Shown here piece after piece: positions 33,600-41,828 of a stretch of 64,000 bases of DNA (position 1 is the first letter of the stretch; each line of letters opens with the position of its first letter). The position numbers and the translations under genes are program-made. The stretch comes from Paenibacillus cremeus (GTDB lineage Bacteria; Bacillota; Bacilli; Paenibacillales; NBRC-103111). The notes under the pieces were generated by a model that saw only the letters and a program-made list of their open reading frames with translations, was not told where the DNA came from and did not search any database. The stretch lies in assembly GCF_007786445.1 (NCBI RefSeq), contig NZ_VNJI01000003.1, forward strand, positions 1 through 64,000. Reading direction: 5' to 3'.

Positions 33600-34234
33600 A
33601 AATTTTGATTGCAGAGGATCATCCCTTATTTCGCAGCGGCGTGCGTAATTTGCTGAGGACGACGGACGATCTGGAGGTTATTGGGGAAGCATCGTCCGGG
33701 GAGGAGGCGGTGGCTCTGGCGGAGCAGCTGCATCCCGATCTCGTGCTGATGGACATTCGTATGCCCGGAATGAATGGGATCGAAGCCACACGGATCATCA
33801 AAGACAAGCATCCGGAGATCGAGGTGCTGATGTTGACGATGTTTCGAGATGATCAGTCGGTTTTTACCGCTATGCGTGTAGGGGCCAAAGGGTACATCCT
33901 GAAGGATTCCGACGAAGAGGAGCTGCTGCGCTCCATCCGAATGGTAGGCAACGGCGGCGCTGTCTTCAGCTCGGATATTGCCAGCCGGATGATGCACTAT
34001 TTTTCCCAACCCCAATCGGTTCCCGTGGATGATCCTGCCTTCTCGGAGCTTACCAAACGCGAATTGGAGATTTTGGAGCGGATCGCAGAGGGGGACAGCA
34101 ACGCCCAGATTGCCGCTCGATTGCATCTCAGCAATAAGACGGTAGCCAATTATGTCTCAAACATTTTAAATAAGCTGCAGGTTTCGGATCGCAATGCCGC
34201 AAAGCGTTTGGTGCAAAAAACGCGTGAGGAATAG
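33596..34234 (+). CDS. NarL/LuxR-type response regulator
   Basis: A 212-residue regulator. The receiver has phosphoacceptor Asp53 (LVLMDIRMPGMNG) and the conserved Lys in GYILKDS; the LuxR-type helix-turn-helix at 145-205 is ELTKRELEILERIAEGDSNA, then KTVANYVSNILNKLQV. It starts with TTG inside the kinase stop (TTGA), so the pair is translationally coupled. GGGAA-box clusters at 31291 and 34307 are candidate sites. Confidence 0.92.
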   Translation: MKILIAEDHPLFRSGVRNLLRTTDDLEVIGEASSGEEAVALAEQLHPDLVLMDIRMPGMNGIEATRIIKDKHPEIEVLMLTMFRDDQSVFTAMRVGAKGYILKDSDEEELLRSIRMVGNGGAVFSSDIASRMMHYFSQPQSVPVDDPAFSELTKRELEILERIAEGDSNAQIAARLHLSNKTVANYVSNILNKLQVSDRNAAKRLVQKTREE

Positions 34235-34249
34235 GGTTCAAAGCAAGCG

Positions 34250-34300
34250 CATAAAGCCTCCAGACCATCACTTTCACAGTGGGGTAGGGAGGTTTTTCGT
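34250..34300 (+). terminator. Terminator of two-component operon
   Basis: AAGCCTCC pairs with GGAGGTTT, with an inner stem ACC-CACT/AGTG-GGT, followed by a T-run. Confidence 0.8.
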
Positions 34301-34306
34301 TATGTC

Positions 34307-34386
34307 TTCCCGAATCGGTTCCCAACTTATTCCCAATCATTTCCCTGCCATGACTCAAGAAATATGGATGAAGCGCATTGTATGAT
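34307..34386 (+). promoter_or_regulatory. Stalk-protein promoter with phased TTCCC boxes
   Basis: TTCCC occurs at 34307, 34319, 34330 and 34341, spaced 12, 11 and 11 bases, so they lie on one face of the helix. TATGAT at 34381-34386 is the candidate -10, without a recognisable -35. The last box begins 40 bases upstream of the -10, matching the kinase promoter at 31291. Confidence 0.55.
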
Positions 34387-34439
34387 TACTTCAGAAACCA
34401 AATCCAACCAAGTGATTCATAAAGGAGAGTAATGAGCGT

Positions 34440-36296
34440 ATGAAATGGAGCTTCGGGAAACGAAATTATACTTCGGTCATGACCTTTTTGCTTGCAGGCT
34501 GCTTGACGTTTGGCAGTATCGCTAATGCTTTCGGTGAAACGCCTCCTGCAGGGGTGCAGATCAAGGAATTCAGCCTTCTCGATACGGCGTCCGATGTGGT
34601 AGGTGCAGCTGATTTTACACCGGAGGGCAATAAGGATGGACACTTCAAGCTGCGGCTGAGCCTTGCTCAGCATACGGTGATCAATTCTGTCGTCCTGCGT
34701 TCAACGGATGCTTATGGCAAGGACAATTCTCAAGGGGTATGGAGGACGAACCACGTTACTACCGGGTGGCTGCTGGGCATTGTGCAGGACAAAGTTGTGC
34801 CATCGTCAAGCGGAACAACTCATGAAAGCATCATAATCAACCCTGGATTTCGGAAGGATGTAAAGGCACCGGTCGGCGAATTCGACGGTGAGCTTACCTT
34901 CGACTTGTACGCTAGCGATAACGGCACGATTAAAGAAACGCAATATTATGTCTTGGAGATCGGGACCCCGCAAGGTACAGTCGTATCCAAGCCGATCAAA
35001 TATAAAAGTCCCATGATAGTTTCTGATTCGGCAAGCCCGACACCAGCACCTACACCACCTACGCCAGCGCCAACTCCAGTTCCAGCACCTACACCAGCTC
35101 CAACTCCAGCCCCAACTCCAGCACCAAGCCCAGCGCCTGCTCCAGTACCGGATAGCCCGCAGATTCATGTGCTTTTCAAGGGTCAAGCGCTTCAGTTTGA
35201 TGGCGCCCAACCGATCCTGAAAGACGGTTCAACGCTGGTCCCGTTCCGCAAATTATTCGAGACGCTAGGCTTTGTGGTTCAATGGAAGGAATCCGGTGGA
35301 ACACAGCAGGCGATTGGAACGAAGGAGGGTCTTGCCATTGAATTGACGATCAACAGCACCTCCGCTAAAGTAAATGGAAAAAGCGTGAGCTTGGATGTGC
35401 CTGCACAGATTCTGGATGGCAGCACTTTAGTACCACTGCGCTTTGTGGCGGAGAACAGCGGATACGCCGTGTCCTATTCCAGAACTGGCAACGAAGCGAC
35501 CGTTCAAATTGAAGAAGCGACTGCATCGCCAGCACCTACACCAACGCCAACACCTACACCAACGCCAACACCAACGCCTGCACCAGCTCCAGCACCGCAG
35601 CCATCGCCTAGCCCTGCTCCGGTCCCTGAGCCCCCAAAAGAAGCAGCGGAGCCCTATGTCGTCAAAGGCTATGTACGTGATGCCAATGGTCAGCCGATTC
35701 CGGACGTCGTCGTTTTTGCAGATAACACTTTGCTTTACGACAGCAACATTCTTGGCGTTACCGATGAAACAGGTCACTATCGGATCGAATTGCCTCAAAT
35801 CGCAACGTCCTGGCGAATGGGCGGCGATATCACCAAAACATTTAACGATAAAGAGTACACCTTCCACTTAAAAGTTGACAAAGATGTTCCATTCTCGGGC
35901 AGCACCGGAGCCGTCCGCAACTTTACATGGAACAAGTTTGACGGACAGATTTATATTTATCCGTTCTTTTTATCCTCAGATGACTCGCTGCCGGAGTTCA
36001 ATATGAGCGATCTGGAAGTGACCCTCACACCTGTAGGTCCGCTGCTGGATGGCAGTACAGGAAAAACGATCATCAAGCGAGGGGGACCGGTCTCAGGCGG
36101 AGCGGGCGTGGATCAAATTCCGATCGGCCGTTACAAGGCTACAGCCAAATGGCTGCCGGAAGGGCACGCGCCAATAGCCTTGCAGATCAGTGACAAAAGT
36201 GGCAAATATGGCGATTCGGTAGAGTTCGAATTCGGCCCGTCCAACGGGATATCGACAGCACTTTACCTCAGTGAGCTGACCGTGAAGATTCCATAG
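34440..36296 (+). CDS. Secreted stalk-domain protein with Pro-rich linkers
   Basis: A 618-residue exported protein. A signal segment spans about residues 1-32; it contains LLAGC at about 20, a possible lipobox. An unrecognised domain follows (33-195), then a Pro/Thr/Ala-rich linker (about 200-238), a copper-amine-oxidase N-terminal/stalk domain (241-360, with DGSTLVPFRKLFETLGF and DGSTLVPLRFVAE), a second PT-rich linker (363-398), and a carboxypeptidase-regulatory-like beta domain (405-490, with VKGYVRDANGQPIPDVVV). The C-terminal 125 residues are unrecognised. The layout suits a wall-associated protein. Confidence 0.85.
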   Translation: MKWSFGKRNYTSVMTFLLAGCLTFGSIANAFGETPPAGVQIKEFSLLDTASDVVGAADFTPEGNKDGHFKLRLSLAQHTVINSVVLRSTDAYGKDNSQGVWRTNHVTTGWLLGIVQDKVVPSSSGTTHESIIINPGFRKDVKAPVGEFDGELTFDLYASDNGTIKETQYYVLEIGTPQGTVVSKPIKYKSPMIVSDSASPTPAPTPPTPAPTPVPAPTPAPTPAPTPAPSPAPAPVPDSPQIHVLFKGQALQFDGAQPILKDGSTLVPFRKLFETLGFVVQWKESGGTQQAIGTKEGLAIELTINSTSAKVNGKSVSLDVPAQILDGSTLVPLRFVAENSGYAVSYSRTGNEATVQIEEATASPAPTPTPTPTPTPTPTPAPAPAPQPSPSPAPVPEPPKEAAEPYVVKGYVRDANGQPIPDVVVFADNTLLYDSNILGVTDETGHYRIELPQIATSWRMGGDITKTFNDKEYTFHLKVDKDVPFSGSTGAVRNFTWNKFDGQIYIYPFFLSSDDSLPEFNMSDLEVTLTPVGPLLDGSTGKTIIKRGGPVSGGAGVDQIPIGRYKATAKWLPEGHAPIALQISDKSGKYGDSVEFEFGPSNGISTALYLSELTVKIP

Positions 36297-36320
36297 AACA
36301 TGGTTTAATTAAGCACCAAG

Positions 36321-36345
36321 GGCTGCCGAAAGGCAGCCTTTTTGC
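36321..36345 (+). terminator. Terminator after stalk-protein gene
   Basis: GGCTGCC-GAAA-GGCAGCC followed by T5. Confidence 0.9.
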
Positions 36346-36431
36346 GATTTAGGCTTTGTAAAGTGTGCTAAATACTAAACCAAGAAAAATTACAGCCCGC
36401 AGGAGGAACGAAGCGAGCTGCTGCAAATCTG

Positions 36432-36941
36432 ATGAGATTATCTGGAAAAATTGCCGTTGTCACCGGTGCCGCCTCTGGCATGGGGAAAGCCATCGCAGAA
36501 ATGTTTGGACGAGAAGGAGCTAAGGTGTTGTCTCGGACCTTCGCGTTGATGCAGCGCAAGCTGTCGTGGATGGGATTTCAGCTCAAGGCGGAACGGCTTT
36601 GGCGATAGCGGCAAACGTCGCTAAGGAAGAAGATGTCCAATCGCTGATCGATACCACGGTGGAGAAATACGGAACGGTAGACATTCTGGTCAACAACGCC
36701 GGCATTATGGACAACTTTGTCCCGGCCGGAGACCTGACCGACGAGCTGTGGGACCGTGTCTTCGCCATCAATACAACCGGCCCAATGAGAACGATCCGCA
36801 AGGTGCTGCCCATCATGACGGAAAAAAAGGCCGGTGTGATCGTCAATGTCGCTTCGGCCGGCGGGCTGTTCGGTCTCCGATGAGTCTAGCTTTGTGAACG
36901 GGACGATTATCGCTGCAGACGCCGGTTGGACGGCGTATTAA
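36432..36941 (+). pseudogene. Broken short-chain dehydrogenase gene
   Basis: The start (MRLSGKIAVVTGAASGMGKA, with the Rossmann TGxxxGxG) is intact. A frameshift near 36524 destroys the frame; the correct one resumes as VDGISAQGG. It runs through NNAGIMDNFVPAGD to ASAGGLFGL. An internal deletion then removes about 100 codons with the catalytic YxxxK, and the sequence ends with the normal SDR tail (SFVNGTIIAADAGWTAY). It cannot make a working enzyme. GGAGGAACGAAGCG sits upstream. Confidence 0.85.
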
Positions 36942-36954
36942 CTTAAGTAAACGT

Positions 36955-36992
36955 AAAGAAGCTGTCGGTGTGCGTGACCGGCGGCTTCTTTG
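36955..36992. terminator. Bidirectional terminator
   Basis: AAAGAAGC-TGT-CGGT ... ACCG-GCG-GCTTCTTT. It lies between the broken SDR gene and the minus-strand 97-residue gene. Confidence 0.85.
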
Positions 36993-37000
36993 GTGCGTCG

Positions 37001-37294
37001 TCACGGTATAACCGTAACATTAATGCATATCGTTCTAAAAGGCGTATTGACTAGACGGGTCATAACGAAGACTTTCGTCTTTCCTAATCCGTCGTTGGAT
37101 CTTATTGAGACCTGTCTTCGCATCTCCCGAGTAGGAAGCGGAACAGCGAAGCAGTCAACAATCTTCGGGTCATCGACCATGCAAGAATTAATAAATTCGG
37201 TGTTTTGAAGCCCCATTTCCTGCGCTCCGACAAAGATAGCTCCTGCTTTTTGCTTAACGCTCACGTTAATTTCCTTATCACATCTTATCCCCAT
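37001..37294 (-). CDS. Unknown 97-residue protein
   Basis: The ATG lies eight bases behind AAAGGAGG on the minus strand, strong evidence for translation. The protein is soluble and moderately basic, without a motif I recognise. It is the last gene of a three-gene unit (hydrolase, YheC/D-like, this gene) and 17 bases after the YheC/D-like stop, with a terminator immediately downstream. A spore-related role is a guess from the neighbour. Confidence 0.55.
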   Translation of the reverse strand: MGIRCDKEINVSVKQKAGAIFVGAQEMGLQNTEFINSCMVDDPKIVDCFAVPLPTREMRRQVSIRSNDGLGKTKVFVMTRLVNTPFRTICINVTVIP

Positions 37295-37310
37295 CAAGAT
37301 TACCTCCTTT

Positions 37311-38036
37311 TTAGTGGTTCTGATACCAACGGATTCTGCGGTATATCGAGGAATCTTTCAACAGTCGGAAGGGCAGCAGATCCGGCTTATAATTGCCTTC
37401 CAGGATCCAAATCCGCCGCTTCTCATCGATGCCCAGATCGAAACCGACCTGCCGCAGCTTGGGGAACCGCTCTCCAAGTCGTCTCGCTGCCAAACGCGCG
37501 ATTCGTTCGCATTGGACGAGCAAGCTCCGGTCGCCGATTCTCGCATGCTTCAGCGCTTCGGACACCGGAAGGATGCCGCTGGGCACGTTCGTGACGAGAT
37601 ATCCCTGCGCCGCGATTTTCGCGTAAGAGCCTGTCACGTTCCAAGTCGATGAAGCTCCTTTTCTTCGCTGCACCATGATCCGGATGTCAAACGGATTGCC
37701 TCGAATTCGCGCCAGCCACAGCCGCCGCTGCACGATATAGCTTCTTGAGCCGGTCATTTTGCTGATCCATTGGATTAACGGTTTGGTCTTTTTAAAAGTG
37801 AACGTTTTCTTCTCCACGTGCACCCGATACGATCTAGACCTATTAAGGGTAATGAAAAGGATGTGCCGACCGAACCGCCCGCCGCGTGGCTTAAGGACGA
37901 TGCCTTGATACTGAGGCAGCAGCTTCGTCATCATGTTCAGCTTCAGCAGCCGTGTTTCCGGTATCCGGGCAGCCAGAGCAGGTATAGTGCGCAAGATGCG
38001 ATATTGCAGCCATTTGTCTCGCTTAAGCTTTGTCAT
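37311..38036 (-). CDS. YheC/YheD-family ATP-grasp-like protein
   Basis: A 241-residue protein matching the family of endospore coat-associated YheC/YheD. GIVLKPRGGRFGRHILFI carries the lysine of an ATP-grasp fold, and FDLGIDEKRRIWILEGNYKP the metal-binding Glu-x-Asn. It is short compared with Bacillus relatives, which have about 360-450 residues, so the N-terminal part is missing. The gene overlaps the 3' end of the upstream hydrolase gene by 14 bases, indicating an operon. Known members are spore coat proteins; the reaction is unknown. Confidence 0.8.
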   Translation of the reverse strand: MTKLKRDKWLQYRILRTIPALAARIPETRLLKLNMMTKLLPQYQGIVLKPRGGRFGRHILFITLNRSRSYRVHVEKKTFTFKKTKPLIQWISKMTGSRSYIVQRRLWLARIRGNPFDIRIMVQRRKGASSTWNVTGSYAKIAAQGYLVTNVPSGILPVSEALKHARIGDRSLLVQCERIARLAARRLGERFPKLRQVGFDLGIDEKRRIWILEGNYKPDLLPFRLLKDSSIYRRIRWYQNH

Positions 38037-38988
38037 ATTGCACCGACTGCCAAACCTTGATTAAACCCTCGGTGATCGTTTCGATCACTGCTTTATCGGT
38101 GAAGTACCGATTATGAGACGCAACGCCCAAACCAAATAGCAATACTCTGGAAGCGACTTTGAACAGCTGTTTAATTCGATTCGAAATGAGAGGAAGGAGC
38201 GCAAAGGGAAGAGACAGGATGAGGCAGATTACGTAGATCATTTTTCGCAATCCGCTGTTGCTCTCCAGCTTGATGTCTTTCACGTTCAAATTTGCATTAT
38301 TATTGAACTGGGCGATGGGGTAAGCCATAATATCGCGATCATAATACAGATTGACCCATTCCCCGTAACGATACCGGTTGGTTTCCTTGGCGGGAATTTG
38401 GATCGTACTTTCATCCTTGTTCATGTATTTTAGGCTGAAGAGTGAGATCGGACTGCCGAGCGTGTAGAAAGAGGCGATCGTTTGGCAGGTTTCCAGGTGG
38501 TTATTTTCCAGGGGAGGCACTACGTTTTTTTGCATCTGCATGTCGTAAATATAATTGCTGGACACGACGGTCCCAAGACTGTGAGCAATAACGCAGACGG
38601 GCGCTTCCGGTCCAACCTTTTTACGCAGCTGATGCAGCGATTCCGCAATTCTTTGATGGATGGCTGTGTGCAAAGCGTTGGTTGTCTGGCCGACGTCGAT
38701 CCGATGGTATCCCAGGACGTCCACCGCATACTTGATGATGAAGGATCTGGCCATGTCAAACTCCAACTCATCATCAAACTCTGCTTTGACGGCTTTCCTG
38801 ACGAAGTCTTGATTTACCTCGACGATATCCGACCAGACAACCTCCTCGAATACAAAATCCCGAACAGAGATATCGAGCCCTGTCATCCCGGCAAGCCGCC
38901 TGCGGAGCCGCAATTGCAGGGGCTTGGAGTAACCCATACGTTTCTTGCCCATCCCGTGGATGATCAAGATCCCCACCTGTGTTCTCAT
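38023..38988 (-). CDS. Alpha/beta-hydrolase-like protein
   Basis: A 321-residue protein with an alpha/beta-hydrolase nucleophile elbow, CVIAHSLGTVVSS (GxSxG-like AHSLG), preceded by VGILIIHGMGKKRMGYS, the oxyanion-side HGMG. It carries a hydrophobic segment near residues 245-265 (MIYVICLILSLPFALLPLIS), so it may be membrane-attached. An in-frame GTG at 39000 is an alternative start. The substrate is unknown; family members include lipases. It is the first gene of the unit with the YheC/D-like gene. Confidence 0.75.
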   Translation of the reverse strand: MRTQVGILIIHGMGKKRMGYSKPLQLRLRRRLAGMTGLDISVRDFVFEEVVWSDIVEVNQDFVRKAVKAEFDDELEFDMARSFIIKYAVDVLGYHRIDVGQTTNALHTAIHQRIAESLHQLRKKVGPEAPVCVIAHSLGTVVSSNYIYDMQMQKNVVPPLENNHLETCQTIASFYTLGSPISLFSLKYMNKDESTIQIPAKETNRYRYGEWVNLYYDRDIMAYPIAQFNNNANLNVKDIKLESNSGLRKMIYVICLILSLPFALLPLISNRIKQLFKVASRVLLFGLGVASHNRYFTDKAVIETITEGLIKVWQSVQYDKA

Positions 38989-39101
38989 CGTCTTATTCAC
39001 TCCATATCGTCCTCAATAACCAATGCAGGTTGCTTCCGCATACATTCTTGCTTTTATATATGCTTGAAGTGGACAAATGGACAAGGCGAATGAGTAAGGA
39101 T

Positions 39102-40289
39102 CTATTTGGCAGGAAGCGATTTACGCAGCGGTTCAGCACCGGCAATAGCCAAGAGCGACACGAATGCGCCGATCCACCAGAGGAGCCCCGGCAGCCCGGA
39201 GGATGATCCGAGCTGCATCAGCAGGCCGCCCGTACCCTGGCTGATTCCGCCGCCGATGGCCATAGCCAAGTAATAAAATCCGAAATAAGTTGCCGTCATG
39301 CCCGGTCTTGCTAGCCGTGACGTCAGATCAAAGCTGGCCGGCTCGATCGTCATCATCCCGACCGTGAATAGGGCAATGCCCGCGACAAAAACCGCGACAT
39401 GGCCTGCAAAGCCCAGCACGAGCAGTCCTGTTCCGAGCAGCGCGAAGCCTGCCTGGATGGCGCGGATTGCGTGGAGCCTCCTTACCAGCAGGCTGACTGG
39501 AACTTGAAACAGGATGATCATGATGGACAAGACGAGGAACACGACGGATACCGAGGAAGCTTGTCCCGTCAAATCGACAATGCGGGCAGGAATCGCTAGA
39601 TACAGCTGCATGAATAGAAAAAAGTATCCGATCATGACCGCTACGTAATGAACGAAAGGCTGGTCTAGCGTAACGGTTCGCCACATGTCGGCCCAAGCGA
39701 CCGGCTTGACCTGGATGCGGATGGACGGCAGGCGAATATACGTCATGATGCCCGCAATCACGAACAGAGCGCCGGAGATCAGCGAGAGCAGATGGAAGCT
39801 CACCGAAACCAACAACGAGCCGAGCAGGGCCGAAACCACGATGCCGAGGTTGTCAGTTACTTTCTTCACCGCGTACGCGCGAGATCGATTCTGCACATTC
39901 GTCAGCGTTGTCAGGGCCGCATCACTTGTCGGCTCGAACAGGCTGCCACCGATCCCGGCGATGATAGCGGAAACAAAGATCAAGAGCGGGCTTGTACCGA
40001 GGGCAAACATGCCGAACCCGATACCGCGCAGCACAAACCCGAGCGAAATCGTCAGACGATAGCCGACCCGGTCGGAAATCATCCCAGTCAGCGTCATCAG
40101 TCCCTGCTGGCTGAATTGCCGCACCATCAGCAGGACTCCGGCAAGCAGCGGCGCCCATCCGAGCGAATGCGTAAGATAAACGGACAAATTAGGGATCAGA
40201 GCGTAAAAACCGATCGACATGAGAAACGAATTGGCTAGCAGCAGCGGTACGCCGCGCGGCCAGTCCTTAGACCACAGCTTCAAAGTCAT
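39102..40289 (-). CDS. MFS transporter, drug-exporter-like
   Basis: A 395-residue protein with about 12 membrane helices, no signal peptide, and MISDRVGYRLTISLGFVLRG matching MFS motif A between helices 2 and 3. The ATG at 40289 is only two bases from GGAGTG; a TTG two codons downstream has better spacing, and an in-frame start at 40319 is also open. It has no adjacent regulator and diverges from the broken amidase gene, so its ligand is unknown. Confidence 0.85.
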   Translation of the reverse strand: MTLKLWSKDWPRGVPLLLANSFLMSIGFYALIPNLSVYLTHSLGWAPLLAGVLLMVRQFSQQGLMTLTGMISDRVGYRLTISLGFVLRGIGFGMFALGTSPLLIFVSAIIAGIGGSLFEPTSDAALTTLTNVQNRSRAYAVKKVTDNLGIVVSALLGSLLVSVSFHLLSLISGALFVIAGIMTYIRLPSIRIQVKPVAWADMWRTVTLDQPFVHYVAVMIGYFFLFMQLYLAIPARIVDLTGQASSVSVVFLVLSIMIILFQVPVSLLVRRLHAIRAIQAGFALLGTGLLVLGFAGHVAVFVAGIALFTVGMMTIEPASFDLTSRLARPGMTATYFGFYYLAMAIGGGISQGTGGLLMQLGSSSGLPGLLWWIGAFVSLLAIAGAEPLRKSLPAK

Positions 40290-40491
40290 CACTCCATCTA
40301 GTTCGAGATAAAGACACAAAGACTTGTATGATCATTTTACGATACAATGATGGGCGCACAATAGGGGAAGCTAGAAAAAATATCTCCTTAGACCATAAGA
40401 ATGCGATTGACAGACCGACGGTTGGTATGATTATTGGCACAAATTAAACTTTAAGTGATCAAATTATTATCAGGGGACGGTGGAAAGAACG

Positions 40492-41659
40492 ATGCTGACT
40501 GCCATGGAAATAAAAGCGCTGCTGTGTCTCGGCGCAGCTGAAATGGCCAGAGGAATCCGTGAGGGACGTTGGACCTCGCAAGCATTAGTTGAAGCCCATA
40601 TTGAGCGAATGATGGAAGTGAATCCTACGCTGAATGCGATGGCCACCGCTCTTTGATGAAACCCGGAAGGCTGCTAAGGAGGCCGATCGTCAATTGGAGG
40701 CGGGAGGAGCGGAGGTGGGGCCTTTGCACAGTGTTCCCGTGACGATCAAGGAGTCGCTGGATGTGGCTGGGACGCCTAGTACGTGGGGCTTACCCCATCG
40801 GCGAAGCCAGCTGTCGCAGACTGACGATCCGGGCGTGGCACGGCTCAAGCAGGCCGGTGCAATCGTCATCGGCAAAAGCAATATTATGCAGCTGCTCATG
40901 AGCTGCGAATCGGTCAACCCAGTGTACGGTCGGGTACGCAACCCCTGGCGCCCAGAGGAACGGTCTTCCGGCGGGAGCAGCGGCGCCGAAGCGGCGATCC
41001 TTGCAGCCGGGGGATCGCCGCTCGGCCTGGGTACGGATGTCGGAGGCAGTATCCGTCCGCCGTCCCATTGCTGCGGCATTCACGGTCTGAAGCCGACGCC
41101 TGGCCGCGTTCCCTCAGGCAAGCCGAAGGGCATTGTGCATAGGCATGAAATTGATCGTCTCCGGGATCTTACGCTTGCTGGGTCAGAACATCGCGGGTCG
41201 TCATATCGTTCCCAACTTAGGAGCCAAGACCGAAGACGAGCGGCGGGAGCTTGTTCGTCTTCGGGAGCAGTACCAGCTGAGATTCCTTAAGGAAATGGAG
41301 CGGCAGCAGGTCGACGTCCTGATCGCGCCTCCGTTCCTAACTCCGTCCCTGCAGCATGATCTGTCCTTGAACATGTCCTATGAAGGATCGTATGCGCTGC
41401 TGTACAACTATCTGGGCATGCCTGCAGGCGTCGTCAGCACGACCCGTGTCCGTCCGAAGAAACGGAGAGCCGCCGCCGAAGCAGAGATCGATCCGTGCAG
41501 GCGGCCTCGAAGGTCGACGAGCAAAGCGCCGGCCTGCCGGTCGGCGTCCAAGTCGCTGCTCCGCCCTGGCGTGAGGACTTGGTATTAGCGGTCATGAGCT
41601 GCCTAGAGCAGCATTTCATGCAGACAAAGGAATATCCTGTCGGTCAGGCCATGTCATAA
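40492..41659 (+). pseudogene. Broken amidase gene
   Basis: The start reads MLTAMEIKALLCLGAAEMAR and stops at TGA 40654-40656; a one-base change near 40645 shifts the true frame, which continues ALFDETRKAAKEAD. The amidase-signature residues are present: Lys in VTIKESLDVAG, SSGGSSGAEAA and GTDVGGSIRPP. After about residue 190 an internal deletion joins to the C-terminal region (AKTEDERRELVRLREQ ... NYLGMPAGVVST). A second frameshift near 41460 precedes the natural end (SAGLPVGVQVAAPPWRED). No active product is expected. Confidence 0.85.
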
Positions 41660-41675
41660 TTTATCGCCATTCGAT

Positions 41676-41729
41676 GAAAAAACAAGCTTCAGCTTGCAGG
41701 TGTTTTCTGCGGCTGGAGCTTGTTTTTTT
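41676..41729 (+). terminator. Intrinsic terminator
   Basis: AAACAAGCTTCAGC ... GCTGGAGCTTGTTTTTTT. It closes the amidase remnant. Confidence 0.85.
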
Positions 41730-41790
41730 ATCCCTTTACTATCCTTAGCAAACCCATTACACTGGATTTGCAATCGCGTACCCAAGAAAT

Positions 41791-41804
41791 GGTAAGCGTT
41801 TACA
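41791..41804 (+). promoter_or_regulatory. CRE-like site upstream of kinase gene
   Basis: GGTAAGCGTTTACA matches the catabolite-response consensus TGWAANCGNTNWCA at all but the first position, and GTAAGCGTTTAC is nearly palindromic. It lies 25 bases before the YesM-like ATG, overlapping a likely promoter (TACAAT and TATAAA at 41801-41812). Binding by CcpA or another LacI-family protein would repress when better sugars are available. Confidence 0.6.
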
Positions 41805-41828
41805 ATTATAAATAAAGAGGTGTAATCA

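Noticed and set aside
34432..34443. Four-codon ATG-AGC-GTA-TGA overlapping the start of the stalk-protein gene
   Set aside because: The distance to the ribosome site is too short for efficient initiation, and the overlap is probably chance.
37311..37652. Plus-strand frames opposite the YheC/D-like gene
   Set aside because: They are complements of the conserved minus-strand gene and have no ribosome sites.
40407..40435. TTGACA near the amidase relic with TATGAT as a promoter
   Set aside because: The spacer is only 13 bases. ATTATT at 17 bases is a weak match, so I left it out.
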